Shown here: positions 43,794 to 55,360 of the stretch, piece by piece
Numbering within the stretch: the first letter of the stretch is position 1
Layout of the letters: each line of letters opens with the position of its first letter
DNA from: an uncultured Aquabacterium sp.
GTDB taxonomy: Bacteria; Pseudomonadota; Gammaproteobacteria; Burkholderiales; Burkholderiaceae_C
NCBI RefSeq assembly: GCF_913773725.1
Contig: NZ_CAJYGK010000101.1
Coordinates: 1-61,140 of the forward strand
Direction: 5' to 3'
DNA: 61,140 bases
Translations under genes and position numbers: made by a program
Notes under the pieces: generated by a model
What the model saw: the letters and a program-made list of their open reading frames with translations, nothing else
Told to the model about the DNA's origin: nothing
The model's database searches: none

Positions 43794-44756
43794 ATGACCA
43801 CCCCGACCGCCACCCTGCCCGCCGCTGCGCGCACACGCCGGCCCGGCGCACCCGAGCCCGCGCTGAGCTGGGGCGCCCGCACGGGCCCGGTCCTCGCCGT
43901 GACGCTGGCCGTGCTCGTGCTCTGGTACCTCGCGGCCATCGGGCTCAACGCACCGGGCGCCATCGAACGGGTGCTGGGCGGCCCCGATGGCACCTGGTCG
44001 GCCACGCAGCTGGTGCAGACTACCTGGGCCATGCAGCGCCCCATCCTGCCCGTGCCCCATCAGATCGCGCTCGACATCTGGCACAGCGTGCGCGACTGGC
44101 CGATCGACAGCCCGCGCAACCTGCTGCTGCACGCCCGCACCACGGCCGAGGCCACGCTGCTGGGCTTCGGCCTCGGCACGGCACTGGGCCTGCTGCTGGC
44201 CATCGGCATCGTGCACGCCCGCACGCTGGAGAAAGCCTTGCTGCCGTGGATCGTGGCCTCGCAGACGGTGCCGGTGCTGGCCATTGCGCCCATCGTGCTG
44301 GTGGTGCTGGGCAGCCTGGGCTTCACCGGCACGCTGCCCAAGGCGGTGATCGCGATGTACCTGTGCTTCTTCCCCGTCACGGTGGCCATGGTGCAGGGCC
44401 TGCGCTCGCCCCAGCGCATCGAGACCGAGCTGTTCCACACCTACGCGGCCAGCCGCTGGCAGGCACTGTGGGCGCTGCGCCTGCCGGCCTCCCTGCCGCA
44501 CCTGTTTCCCGCGTTGCGCGTGGCCATTGCGGCCGGGCTGGTCGGCGCCATCGTGGCCGAGCTGCCCACCGGGGCGCAGGCAGGCCTGGGTGCGCGTCTG
44601 CTGACCAGCTCGTACTACGGCAACACCGTGCAGATCTGGTCCGCGCTGCTGATGTCGGCGGTGCTGGGCCTGGCCCTCACCGCGCTGGTCGGGCTGCTGG
44701 AGCGCGCCGTGCTGCGCCGCCACAGCCCGGCCACGCAAGGAAAGCTCAAGTCATGA
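43794..44756 (+). CDS. ABC transporter permease 1 (NitT/TauT type)
   Basis: A 320-residue inner-membrane protein of BPD_transp_1 type with six helices. The EAA-like coupling loop is FHTYAASRWQALWALRLPASLPHLFPALRV. A Pro/Ala-rich start and an insert between helix 1 and the core (about 50-95, IERVLGGPDGTWSATQLVQ) are unusual. The ATG at 43794, with AAAGGA upstream, is preferred to an in-frame ATG at 43770. The stop overlaps the second permease start. Confidence 0.9.
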   Translation: MTTPTATLPAAARTRRPGAPEPALSWGARTGPVLAVTLAVLVLWYLAAIGLNAPGAIERVLGGPDGTWSATQLVQTTWAMQRPILPVPHQIALDIWHSVRDWPIDSPRNLLLHARTTAEATLLGFGLGTALGLLLAIGIVHARTLEKALLPWIVASQTVPVLAIAPIVLVVLGSLGFTGTLPKAVIAMYLCFFPVTVAMVQGLRSPQRIETELFHTYAASRWQALWALRLPASLPHLFPALRVAIAAGLVGAIVAELPTGAQAGLGARLLTSSYYGNTVQIWSALLMSAVLGLALTALVGLLERAVLRRHSPATQGKLKS

Positions 44757-45949
44757 GCCACCCCATTGCTTCCCCGTCCACCGCACGTGTGCGTCCCGAT
44801 GCGCCGGGCGCGCTCCTCGCCGTGCTGGCCCTGGCGCTGCTGCTGCTGTCCCTGCCCTACCCTGCGCTGCAACTGGCGGGTGAAGACGGCTTCACGTTGA
44901 CCCCCCTGGCCTGGTGGGCCGTGCAGACGGTGGCCCCCGGCTGGGTGGCGTGGAGTACCGGACTGGCCACCGGCGTGGCCGCCTTGCTTGCCTTGCGGGC
45001 CACGCTGGGCCGCGCCGCCACGCTGGCGCTCACGCTGCTGACGGTGGCGGCCCTTGGCGGCCTGATCGCGCTGACGCCCACCGAAGAGCAAGGCACGGTC
45101 GGCAGCGGCTTCTGGCTGTGCACCGGCGCGGTCGCGCTGCTGGCCCTCGTCACTGTGGCCCGTGTGTCGGCCCTGCCGCTGCCCCGCGGGCTGGATGCCG
45201 CCAGCGCCCTGCTGTTCGGCCTGTGGGTGCTGCTGTTCTGGGAACTGCTGACCACCGCCTTTGCCGTGCCCCGCGTGCTGCTGCCGCCGCCGTCGTCGGT
45301 CGCGGTGGCGCTGTGGACACACGCGGCCACCTTGCGCGACGACCTGGTGCAGACCGTCGGCAAGGCCGTGTTGATCGGCTACGTGCTGGGCTGTGGCCTG
45401 GGTGTGGCCGTCGGCATTGCGATCGACCGGCTGCCCTTTCTGCAACAGGGCCTGCTGCCGGTGGCCTCGCTGACCAGCACGGTGCCGCTGGTGGGCGTGG
45501 CGCCCATTGCCGTGATGTGGTTCGGCTTCGACTGGCCATCCAAGGCCGCCGTGGTCGTGCTGATGACCTTCTTTCCCGCACTGATCAGCACGCTGGCCGG
45601 GCTGGGTGCGTCCGGCAAGCTCGAGCGCGAACTGATGTTCTCTTACGCCGCCAGCGACCGCCGCACGCTGCTGGACCTGCGCCTGCCGGTGGCCCTGCCC
45701 TTCATCTTCAACGCGCTGAAGGTCAATGCCACGCTGGCCCTGATCGGCGCCATCGTCGCCGAGTTCTTCGGCTCGCCCACGGTAGGCCTGGGCTTTCGCA
45801 TCTCGACCGAGGCCTCGCGCATGAACATGCCGCTGGTGTGGGCCACCATCGTGGTCGCCAGTGCGGTCGGCATGCTGGCCTATGCGCTGCTGGGCCGGCT
45901 CGAGCGCCGCGTCAACTTCTGGCATCCGGCCATCCGTGCCGCAGCCTGA
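44753..45949 (+). CDS. ABC transporter permease 2 with extra N-terminal membrane region
   Basis: A 398-residue permease. The C-terminal 240 residues are the BPD_transp_1 core with coupling loop FSYAASDRRTLLDLRLPVALPFIF and AEFFGSPTVGLGF. The first 150 residues add about four extra hydrophobic helices (including LLAVLALALLLLSLPYP) absent from ordinary NitT/TauT permeases. With permease 1 it should form a heterodimer. It overlaps permease 1 by four bases and is followed by the binding-protein gene after 52 bases. Confidence 0.9.
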   Translation: MSHPIASPSTARVRPDAPGALLAVLALALLLLSLPYPALQLAGEDGFTLTPLAWWAVQTVAPGWVAWSTGLATGVAALLALRATLGRAATLALTLLTVAALGGLIALTPTEEQGTVGSGFWLCTGAVALLALVTVARVSALPLPRGLDAASALLFGLWVLLFWELLTTAFAVPRVLLPPPSSVAVALWTHAATLRDDLVQTVGKAVLIGYVLGCGLGVAVGIAIDRLPFLQQGLLPVASLTSTVPLVGVAPIAVMWFGFDWPSKAAVVVLMTFFPALISTLAGLGASGKLERELMFSYAASDRRTLLDLRLPVALPFIFNALKVNATLALIGAIVAEFFGSPTVGLGFRISTEASRMNMPLVWATIVVASAVGMLAYALLGRLERRVNFWHPAIRAAA

Positions 45950-46001
45950 ACCCGTTCGTCTTCCCCACGTGTCTCCCTTCCCATCCCACAGGAGCCTTTC
46001 G

Positions 46002-47009
46002 ATGAACCGTTCGCTGTCTTCCACGATCCGCCTGGTCCTGCTGTCGGCCGCTGCGGCGCTCAGCCTGGGCGCGCAGGCCGCTGAAAAGGTCACGCTGCAG
46101 TTGAAGTGGGTGCCCCAGGCCCAGTTCGCCGGCTACTACGTTGCCCAGGCCAAGGGCTATTACAAGGACGCGGGGCTCGACGTCACCATCAAGCCGGGCG
46201 GCACCGACGTGTCACCCGTGCAGGTGCTGGCCGGCAAGTCGGCCGACGTCATCGTGAACTGGATGCCGGATGCGCTGGCTGCGCGCGAAGCGGGCGTGCC
46301 GCTGGTCAACATCGCGCAGGTCTTCGACAAGTCGGGCCTGATGCTGACCTGCAAGAAGGCCAGCGGCGTGAGCACGCCAAAAGACCTGAAGGGCAAGACG
46401 CTCGGCGTCTGGTATGGCGGCAACGAGTACCCCTTCCTGAGCTGGATGGGCAAGCTGAACCTGAAGCCCGGCAAGGACATCACCATCCTCAAGCAGGGCT
46501 TCAACGTCGACCCGCTGCTGCAGAACCAGGCTGCCTGCATCTCGACCATGATCTACAACGAGTACTGGCAGGTGGTCGATGCCGGCGTGAAGGAGTCCGA
46601 CCTGGTCACCTTCTTCTACCAGGACCAGGGCGTGGCCTCGCTGGAAGACGGCCTGTACGTGCTGGCGCCCAACCTGCGTGACAAGGCCTTCGTGGCCAAG
46701 ATGGCCAAGTTCCTGAAGGCCAGCTTCAAGGGCTGGAACGACGCGGTGAAGAACCCCGAAGAGGCCGCGAAGATCGTGGTGGCCAACGACACCTCCGGCA
46801 GCGCGAGCCTGGCCGTGCAGAAGCGCCAGATGGAGAACGTGGCCAAGCTGATCAGCAACGCCAACACGCCCAAGATCGGCTACTTGGACCCGGCCGCCTA
46901 CGAGCGCACGATCAAGGTGCTGATGGCCGGTGGCAGCGATCCCGTCATCAAGAAGGACCCGGGCAAGGCCGCCATGACCCACGTGGTGTGGGAGCAGGCC
47001 GCAAAATGA
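46002..47009 (+). CDS. NMT1/THI5-like periplasmic substrate-binding protein
   Basis: A 335-residue protein. The signal peptide (LVLLSAAAALSLGAQA) is followed by the NMT1/ThiY fold: VTLQLKWVPQAQFAGYYVAQAKGYYKDAGL as the N-terminal block, and WYGGNEYPFLSW with Phe/Trp residues able to stack on a ring. The family binds pyrimidine-like thiamine precursors and related compounds, which fits a pyrimidine importer here. AGGAG precedes the ATG. It ends five bases before the RutR-like gene. Confidence 0.9.
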   Translation: MNRSLSSTIRLVLLSAAAALSLGAQAAEKVTLQLKWVPQAQFAGYYVAQAKGYYKDAGLDVTIKPGGTDVSPVQVLAGKSADVIVNWMPDALAAREAGVPLVNIAQVFDKSGLMLTCKKASGVSTPKDLKGKTLGVWYGGNEYPFLSWMGKLNLKPGKDITILKQGFNVDPLLQNQAACISTMIYNEYWQVVDAGVKESDLVTFFYQDQGVASLEDGLYVLAPNLRDKAFVAKMAKFLKASFKGWNDAVKNPEEAAKIVVANDTSGSASLAVQKRQMENVAKLISNANTPKIGYLDPAAYERTIKVLMAGGSDPVIKKDPGKAAMTHVVWEQAAK

Positions 47010-47013
47010 CGGC

Positions 47014-47646
47014 ATGAGCAGCAGCGGCCCCTCCAGCAAGAAGCAGATCCGTCAGGCCAACGAGTCGACCATCCTGCGCGCCGCCGAGCGGGTGTTCGCC
47101 CGCGCGGGCTTCGAGGGCGCGACGATGGCCGACATCGCCGAAGAAGCCGGCCTGCCCAAGGCCAACCTGCACTACTACTTCGGCAACAAGCGCGATCTGT
47201 ACCGTGCCGTGCTGGATGCCGTGCTGCACGACTGGCTGGCGCCGCTGACCTGCGTCACCCCCGAGGCTGACCCGCGGGCGGCCCTGAGCGAATACATCCG
47301 CCGCAAGATGGCCCTGGCCGCCGAGCGACCGGATGCCTCGCGCGTCTTCGCCAACGAGTTGCTGCACGGCGCGCCCGTGGTGCTCGACCTGCTGCGCACC
47401 GACCTGCGTCAGCAGGTGCTGGACAAGGCGGCCGTGGTGGACGGCTGGATGGCCGCCGGCCGCATGGCCCGCGTCGACAGCGTCCACCTCTTCTTCTCGA
47501 TCTGGGCCACCACCCAGACCTACGCCGACTTCGACGTGCAGATCCGCGCGGTGCTGGGCAAGGAGCGGCTCACGGCCCGCGACCATGCTGCCGCCACCGA
47601 ACACGTGGTGAACCTCATCCTGCGCGGGTGCGGGCTGGCCGCCTGA
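47014..47646 (+). CDS. rutR: RutR-like TetR-family regulator
   Basis: A 210-residue TetR-type repressor. The N-terminal helix-turn-helix has FEGATMADIAEEAGLPKANLHYYFGNKRDLYRAVL, and the C-terminal domain resembles YcdC/RutR (VFANELLHGAPVVLDLL, FFSIWATTQTYADFDVQI). RutR binds uracil and thymine and releases DNA. As the fifth gene of the ABC operon it is probably autoregulated through the operator at 42928-42943. It probably also controls preT through 54551-54568. The last 32 bases overlap the convergent LysR gene. Confidence 0.85.
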   Translation: MSSSGPSSKKQIRQANESTILRAAERVFARAGFEGATMADIAEEAGLPKANLHYYFGNKRDLYRAVLDAVLHDWLAPLTCVTPEADPRAALSEYIRRKMALAAERPDASRVFANELLHGAPVVLDLLRTDLRQQVLDKAAVVDGWMAAGRMARVDSVHLFFSIWATTQTYADFDVQIRAVLGKERLTARDHAAATEHVVNLILRGCGLAA

Positions 47647-48604
47647 TCGCGCTCGGCACCACGCCGGCCTCACGCTCGGCAAGCCAGGGGTCCGAGGTGC
47701 CGTCGCCGTACAACGAGCGCATGAAGTCCATGAAGGCCCGCGTCTTGGCGGGCACCAGCCGCCGGGTCGGCATGGCGGCATAGATCACCAATCGGGCCAC
47801 ATACCAGGCCGGCAGCAGCCAGACCAGCTCGCCGCGCCGCAGGCCGTCCGCGGCCACATAGCTGGGCAGCACGGCCAGGCCCAGGCCGGCCACGGCCGCA
47901 GCCCGCACGGTGTCGATGTGGCGCGTGATCAGCGGGGCCGCCTGCAGCGGCAGCGTGACGCTGTCGCGTGCGGACGCGTCCGGAGGGTCGCCCCGTGGGT
48001 GCAGGGTCAGCTCGCTCATGGCGCTGGGCGACATGATGTCGTGTGTCCGGAGGTCGTCCGGCACCAGCGGGTGTCCGCGCGCGCTCAGGTAGGCCGGCGA
48101 CGCGCACAGGACGCCGTACGAGCACGCCAGCTGCCGGGCCACGAACAAGCCCGTCTGCGGCTCGTCGAACGCGGTGATCAGGCTCAGGTCATGCGCTTCA
48201 TCGAGGGTTTCGACCATGCCGGGCGCAGACAAGGAAATCGTCAGCGCCGGGTGCTGTCGCCGGAAGGCGGGAAGGTGCCGCGCCAGTTCGTGCGTGGCAA
48301 AGGCGGGCGAGGTCAGCACCTTGAGGTGCCCGCGCAGAGCGCCCGCCGTGTCACGGGCCGATGCCTCGGCGTCGGTCACCTGCGTCAGGATGGCCCGGGC
48401 CTGCTCGTGATACCGCTCACCGGCTTCGGTCAAGGCCAGTCGGCGCGTGCTGCGGTTCAGCAGCCTCACGCCCAGGTGGCCTTCCAGGTCCGCCACCAGG
48501 CGCGTCACCACCGAGGGTGACAGGTCGAGATCGCGGGCCGCCGCGGCAAAACCCTGGCGTTCCACCACACGGCAGAAGACCTGCATGCTCAGCAAGCGAT
48601 CCAT
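47615..48604 (-). CDS. LysR-family transcriptional regulator
   Basis: A 329-residue LysR protein. The helix-turn-helix (MQVFCRVVERQGFAAAARDLDLSPSVVTRLVADLE) is followed by the effector domain of the CrgA-like subgroup (LKVLTSPAFATHELARHLPAF). The ATG at 48604 is the family start, with AAGGAGG before it. It is divergent from the DUF4148 gene, and a perfect palindrome lies between. The target is unknown. Confidence 0.9.
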   Translation of the reverse strand: MDRLLSMQVFCRVVERQGFAAAARDLDLSPSVVTRLVADLEGHLGVRLLNRSTRRLALTEAGERYHEQARAILTQVTDAEASARDTAGALRGHLKVLTSPAFATHELARHLPAFRRQHPALTISLSAPGMVETLDEAHDLSLITAFDEPQTGLFVARQLACSYGVLCASPAYLSARGHPLVPDDLRTHDIMSPSAMSELTLHPRGDPPDASARDSVTLPLQAAPLITRHIDTVRAAAVAGLGLAVLPSYVAADGLRRGELVWLLPAWYVARLVIYAAMPTRRLVPAKTRAFMDFMRSLYGDGTSDPWLAEREAGVVPSAIRRPARTRAG

Positions 48605-48659
48605 GGCACCTCCTTCATCAGGAGCGCAGCCTATCAGCCCGGCTGGAACGTTGCCAGAT

Positions 48660-48678
48660 CCGCAATGATCCATTGCGG
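48660..48678. promoter_or_regulatory. Palindrome between LysR and DUF4148 genes
   Basis: CCGCAATG and CATTGCGG are perfect 8-bp arms around ATC. It lies 55 bases upstream of the LysR start and 85 before the DUF4148 start. Probable operator, binder unproven. Confidence 0.5.
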
Positions 48679-48763
48679 CCGCGCCGGTTTTTCTCGGGCA
48701 GCCCCGTCCCTACAGTGAACCCATGCGATCCAGCGTGATCGCCCACTGTTCAAGGAGCCCACC

Positions 48764-49051
48764 ATGCGCACCCTCATCTGCACTGCCCTCGTCGCCACCG
48801 TCACCACCTTCACCGGCCTGGCCCACGCCGACACCGGCAAGCCCGTCACGCGGGAACAGGTTCAGGCCGAATACCAGCGAGCACGCGCCGCGGGTGAGCT
48901 GGACTATGCCAATGAGGTCATGGGCGGCTCGAGCGCCACGCTCTCGGTGCGTCAACCGGCCCGGCAGGCTGTCGCATCGCCCGAGAAGACCGAGACGCCC
49001 CGCGCGGCACAGCCCGCCGCGCCGTCGCCCACGGTGGCCGCCCGCCAGTGA
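48764..49051 (+). CDS. Small exported DUF4148 protein
   Basis: A 95-residue protein with a signal peptide (LICTALVATVTTFTGLAHA). The DUF4148 core, TREQVQAEYQRARAAGELDYANE, is a motif found in many small Burkholderiales periplasmic proteins. The Ala/Pro-rich tail is probably unstructured. Function is unknown. Strong AAGGAG precedes the ATG. It stands alone between divergent LysR and convergent amidohydrolase genes. Confidence 0.83.
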   Translation: MRTLICTALVATVTTFTGLAHADTGKPVTREQVQAEYQRARAAGELDYANEVMGGSSATLSVRQPARQAVASPEKTETPRAAQPAAPSPTVAARQ

Positions 49052-49066
49052 CAGAGGGTGCGGTCG

Positions 49067-50335
49067 TCAGCCGACCACGCCCGCCCGGTCCAGCATCGCG
49101 TGCATCAGCACGTTGCAGCCCGCCTCCAGGTGGGCCGGGTCGGCGTCCTCGATCTCGTTGTGGCTGATGCCGTCCTTGCACGGCACGAACACCATGCCGG
49201 CCGGCGCCAGGCGCGCCACGTACACGGCGTCGTGCCCCGCGCCGGACACACACGGCATGCTGCTGTAGCCCAGCTGGGCGGCGGCCTCGCGCACCGCCTG
49301 CACGCACCCCGCCTCGAACGGCACGGCCGGGTAGTGCGAGACCTCCCGGATGTCGATCTGCAGGCCGGTTTCGGCGGCCACACGGGCCGCGTAGGCGCGG
49401 ATCTCGGCGTCCATCTGGTCCAGCAGCTCGTTGCTCACGTTGCGCAGGTCCATCGAAAACGTCACGCGCCCGGGGATCACGTTGCGGCTGTTCGGGTGCA
49501 CCTGCACCATGCCCACCGTGCCACGCCCGTGGGGCTGGTGGCGCATCGCCACGGCCACCACCTCCTGCATGATCCGCGTGGCCGCCTGCAAGGCATCGCG
49601 CCGCAGGCCCATGGGCGTCGGGCCGGCATGCGCCTCCATGCCCGTCACCGTGCAGTCGTACCAGCGGATGCCCAGCACCGCCTCCACCACGCCGATGGTG
49701 ATGCCGTGGTCCTCCAGCACCGGCCCCTGCTCGATGTGGGCCTCGAAGTAGGCGCCCACCGGATGCTGCCCCGGCACTTCGTCGCCGACGTAGCCGATGC
49801 GCTGCAGCTCGTCCTTCACCGTGAGGCCGTCGACATCCTTCGCGGCATAGGCGTGTTCCAGCGAAAAGGCCTTGGCGAACACGCCCGATCCCATCATCAC
49901 CGGCACGAAACGCGAGCCTTCCTCGTTGGTCCAGAACGCCACCTCGATCGGGGCCTCGGTTTCGATGCCGGCGTCGTTCAGCGTGCGCACCACCTCCAGT
50001 CCGGCCAGCACGCCATAGTTGCCATCGAACTTGCCGCCCGTGGGCTGGGTGTCGATGTGGCTCCCCGTCATGATGGGTGGCAGCGCATTGTTGCGCCCGG
50101 GGCGGCGCATGAAGACGTTGCCGATCTGGTCGACCGTGACGCTCATGCCAGCCTCGCGGGCCCAGCCGACCACCAGGTCTCGGCCCTGGCGGTCCAGGTC
50201 GGTGAGGGCCAGCCGGCAGACACCGCCCTTGGCGGTGCCGCCGATCTGCGCCAGCGTCATCAGCGCGTCCCACAAGCGGGTGCCGTTGACGCGCAGGGCG
50301 CGCACGTCGCGCGCCTCGGTGGTGAGGGTGCTCAT
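49067..50335 (-). CDS. Zn-dependent N-carbamoyl-amino-acid amidohydrolase (beta-ureidopropionase type)
   Basis: A 422-residue M20-fold hydrolase of the HyuC/allantoate amidohydrolase group. Binuclear metal ligands are visible in GSHIDTQPTGGKFDGNYG (His93, Asp104) and TNEEGSRF (Glu138/139), with further ligands around EAHIEQGP and the GAGHDA block. In this cluster it should cleave N-carbamoyl-beta-alanine to beta-alanine, ammonia and CO2, the third step of reductive uracil degradation. Allantoate hydrolysis is possible but no other ureide genes are present. AAGGA precedes the ATG. It lies 25 bases after the dihydropyrimidinase stop. Confidence 0.88.
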   Translation of the reverse strand: MSTLTTEARDVRALRVNGTRLWDALMTLAQIGGTAKGGVCRLALTDLDRQGRDLVVGWAREAGMSVTVDQIGNVFMRRPGRNNALPPIMTGSHIDTQPTGGKFDGNYGVLAGLEVVRTLNDAGIETEAPIEVAFWTNEEGSRFVPVMMGSGVFAKAFSLEHAYAAKDVDGLTVKDELQRIGYVGDEVPGQHPVGAYFEAHIEQGPVLEDHGITIGVVEAVLGIRWYDCTVTGMEAHAGPTPMGLRRDALQAATRIMQEVVAVAMRHQPHGRGTVGMVQVHPNSRNVIPGRVTFSMDLRNVSNELLDQMDAEIRAYAARVAAETGLQIDIREVSHYPAVPFEAGCVQAVREAAAQLGYSSMPCVSGAGHDAVYVARLAPAGMVFVPCKDGISHNEIEDADPAHLEAGCNVLMHAMLDRAGVVG

Positions 50336-50360
50336 GGGATGTCCTTTCAATGCATTCGGT

Positions 50361-53166
<2,806 letters not shown>

Positions 53167-53168
53167 GT

Positions 53169-54527
53169 TCAGGCCTCCGCTTGGAAAGATGCGTGGATGC
53201 TCAGGGCGGCCTGCTTGCCGTCCTCGACCGCTTCGACCGTCAGGTCGCGTCCGCCGGCGCGGCAGTCGCCGCCCGCCCAGACGCCCGGCAGCGACGTGCG
53301 CCCGTGGCCGTCGACCGACAGGCGCCCCTCCTGCAGGACCAGCCCGGCGTCGACCCACGGCGCCGCTTCGAACAACTGGCCAATGGCCTTGAGCACCATG
53401 TCGGCCGCCAGGTCGACGTGCCGCCCGGTGGGCTGAACACGTCCATCCTGCGGAGCCTGCTCCTGAAAGCGCACCCCGGTCACGTGGCCGCCTTCACCCA
53501 GCAGCATCTCCGGCGCCAGCCAGTGGCGGATCGTCACGCCGTGCGTCTGCGCCCATTCCTGCTCCACGCGCGACGCCGACATCGCCTCGGGCCCGCGGCG
53601 GTACACCATCGTGACCTCGTCGGCGCCCAGCAGCCTGGCCTGCACGGCGGCGTCCACCGCCGTCATGCCACCGCCGATCACCACCACGCGACGCCCCACC
53701 GGCAGCGTCGACAGGTCGGCCGTCTGGCGCAGCCGGGCGATGAAGGCCACCGCATCCTCGACACCGCTCAGTTCGGTCTCGCCGGGCAGCCCCAGTTGCC
53801 GCACGGCCCCGAGCCCCAGCCCCAGGAAGACGGCGCTGTGCGTCTTGCGCAGTTCGTCCAGATCGGCCGCCGTGCGCAGCGCCCAGCCCGTGCGCACCGT
53901 GATCCCGCCGATGCTCAGCAGCCAGGCGATCTCCCGCTGCGCGAAGTCGCCCGCCGTCTTGTAGCTGGCCAGTCCGTACTCGTTGAGGCCGCCAGCCTTG
54001 TCATGGGCGTCGTACACGGTCACGTCATGGCCCAGGCGGGCCAGCGTGTGCGCGCAGGCCATGCCCGCGGGCCCGGCGCCCACCACGGCCACCTTGTGCC
54101 CGGTGGACGGGGCACGTGTGAAGAGCGGCGCCCCGCCGTCCTGCATCACCGTGTCCACGGCGTGGCGCTGCAGGCGGCCGATCTCGATGGGCTTGCCTTG
54201 CTGCGTGTTGCGCACACAGACCTGCTCGCACAGCTCCTCGGTGGGGCACACCCGGGCGCACATGCCGCCCAGCGGGTTGGCCTCCAGGATGGTCTTTGCC
54301 GCACCGCGCAGGTTGCCATCGGCAATGCGGTGGATGAAGGTCGGCACGTCGATCCCGGTCGGGCACGCCGTCTGGCACGGCGCATCGTGGCAGTACAGGC
54401 AGCGCTCGGCCTCGATCACCGCCTGCATCGGCGTCAACGGGGGCGTTTCGGCGGCGCCGAAGCGTTCGGCATAGGCGGTCGCTGGCAGACGACCGGCCTG
54501 GACATCGGGACAGGGGCTCGCGGACAC
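53169..54527 (-). CDS. preT: NAD-dependent dihydropyrimidine dehydrogenase subunit PreT
   Basis: A 452-residue flavoprotein of the GltD-like type. An N-terminal cysteine-rich domain for Fe-S clusters (CLYCHDAPCQTACPTGID and CARVCPTEELCEQVCV) is followed by an FAD Rossmann motif VAVVGAGPAGMACA and an NAD(P)H motif VVVIGGGMTAVDAA. A C-terminal ...GVWAGGDCRAGG completes the FAD site. It passes electrons from NAD(P)H to PreA. It is first gene of the minus-strand catabolic operon, with a RutR-type operator 24 bases before its ATG. Confidence 0.95.
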   Translation of the reverse strand: MSASPCPDVQAGRLPATAYAERFGAAETPPLTPMQAVIEAERCLYCHDAPCQTACPTGIDVPTFIHRIADGNLRGAAKTILEANPLGGMCARVCPTEELCEQVCVRNTQQGKPIEIGRLQRHAVDTVMQDGGAPLFTRAPSTGHKVAVVGAGPAGMACAHTLARLGHDVTVYDAHDKAGGLNEYGLASYKTAGDFAQREIAWLLSIGGITVRTGWALRTAADLDELRKTHSAVFLGLGLGAVRQLGLPGETELSGVEDAVAFIARLRQTADLSTLPVGRRVVVIGGGMTAVDAAVQARLLGADEVTMVYRRGPEAMSASRVEQEWAQTHGVTIRHWLAPEMLLGEGGHVTGVRFQEQAPQDGRVQPTGRHVDLAADMVLKAIGQLFEAAPWVDAGLVLQEGRLSVDGHGRTSLPGVWAGGDCRAGGRDLTVEAVEDGKQAALSIHASFQAEA

Positions 54528-54539
54528 GGGGGGCTCCTT

Positions 54540-54579
54540 TGACTCAACATCCTGACCAATTGGTCAGGTTCTTGAGTCA
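54540..54579. promoter_or_regulatory. RutR-type operator inside a 40-bp dyad before preT
   Basis: The core CCTGACCAATTGGTCAGG (54551-54568) is a perfect 18-bp palindrome containing TGACCA-NN-TGGTCA, the RutR core. Outside it, TGACTCAA (54540-54547) and TTGAGTCA (54572-54579) form a second perfect inverted repeat on exactly the same axis. The core lies 24 bases before the preT ATG. Confidence 0.82.
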
Positions 54580-54734
54580 GGTGTATGCGCAAACCGTGCC
54601 AGGGCCTTGCACCCCGCGGCTCCCTGCGTGCAAGGCCCCTGCGGTGATCTGACGCACCGCTCTCGGGCAAGCGACGCCCCCGACTGCGTCCATGCCGCAC
54701 CAACGCAGCGCAAGGGGTGCACCACCACCGGCAT

Positions 54735-54764
54735 GAAAAAAGGCGCTGCCGCCGGCAACGCCTT
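54735..54764 (-). terminator. Intrinsic terminator of the peroxiredoxin gene
   Basis: On the minus strand AAGGCG-T-TGCC and GGCA-G-CGCCTT pair around GGC, followed by a run of six T. It lies 55 bases after the peroxiredoxin stop and isolates that gene from the preT operon. Confidence 0.82.
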
Positions 54765-54819
54765 GTTCTCGAACCGGGAGGGCCCGACTGTCGCTTCGGT
54801 CGCCGAAGCGACCGGGCGC

Positions 54820-55326
54820 TCAGCCCTTGATCTGCTTGAGCAGCGTGTCCGCGTCGCTCACGGCGTAGCCACCGCCCTTCTCGTCGTTCAGCGCGGTCAC
54901 GACGCCGTCCTTGACCAGCATCGAGTAGCGGCCCGAGCGCAGGCCCAATCCCTTGGCCGTCAGGTCCAGCACCAGACCGGTCGCCTTGGCGAACTCGGCG
55001 CTGCCGTCGGCCATGAAGCGCACCTTGCCGGCGGCCTTCAGCTCTCGGCCCCAGGCGCCCATCACAAAGGCATCGTTCACCGACACGCACCAGATCTCGT
55101 CCACGCCAGCGGCCTTGAACGCGTCGGCCTGGGCGATGTAGCCAGGCGCATGCTGAGCGGAACAGGTCGGCGTGAAGGCACCCGGCAGACCAAAGATGGC
55201 GACCGTCTTGCCGGCCGTCTCCTTCTGCACGTCGAAGGCGTTGGGGCCCAGGCTGCAGCCATTGCCTTCGACCTCGATGTATTCGAACAGGGTGGCGGCA
55301 GGCAGCTTGTCACCGACTTGGATCAT
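54820..55326 (-). CDS. Peroxiredoxin, Prx5 type
   Basis: A 168-residue thiol peroxidase. The peroxidatic Cys55 lies in PGAFTPTCSAQHAPG, the Prx5 form of the PxxxTxxC motif; other landmarks are VSVNDAFVMGAWG and LRSGRYSMLV. A second cysteine (Cys24) could be resolving, otherwise glutathione or glutaredoxin is used. No fused glutaredoxin domain is present. It lies between the S10 operon terminator and its own terminator, so it is probably monocistronic. Confidence 0.93.
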   Translation of the reverse strand: MIQVGDKLPAATLFEYIEVEGNGCSLGPNAFDVQKETAGKTVAIFGLPGAFTPTCSAQHAPGYIAQADAFKAAGVDEIWCVSVNDAFVMGAWGRELKAAGKVRFMADGSAEFAKATGLVLDLTAKGLGLRSGRYSMLVKDGVVTALNDEKGGGYAVSDADTLLKQIKG

Positions 55327-55360
55327 GGGACGGTCTCCGGATAAAGGGGGTGTTGCAATG

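Noticed and set aside
43021..47009. Calling the ABC transporter a nitrate or taurine importer
   Set aside because: The family is right, but the neighbouring pyrimidine genes, the RutR-like site and the NMT1-type binding protein argue for a pyrimidine-like substrate; no tau or nas genes are present.
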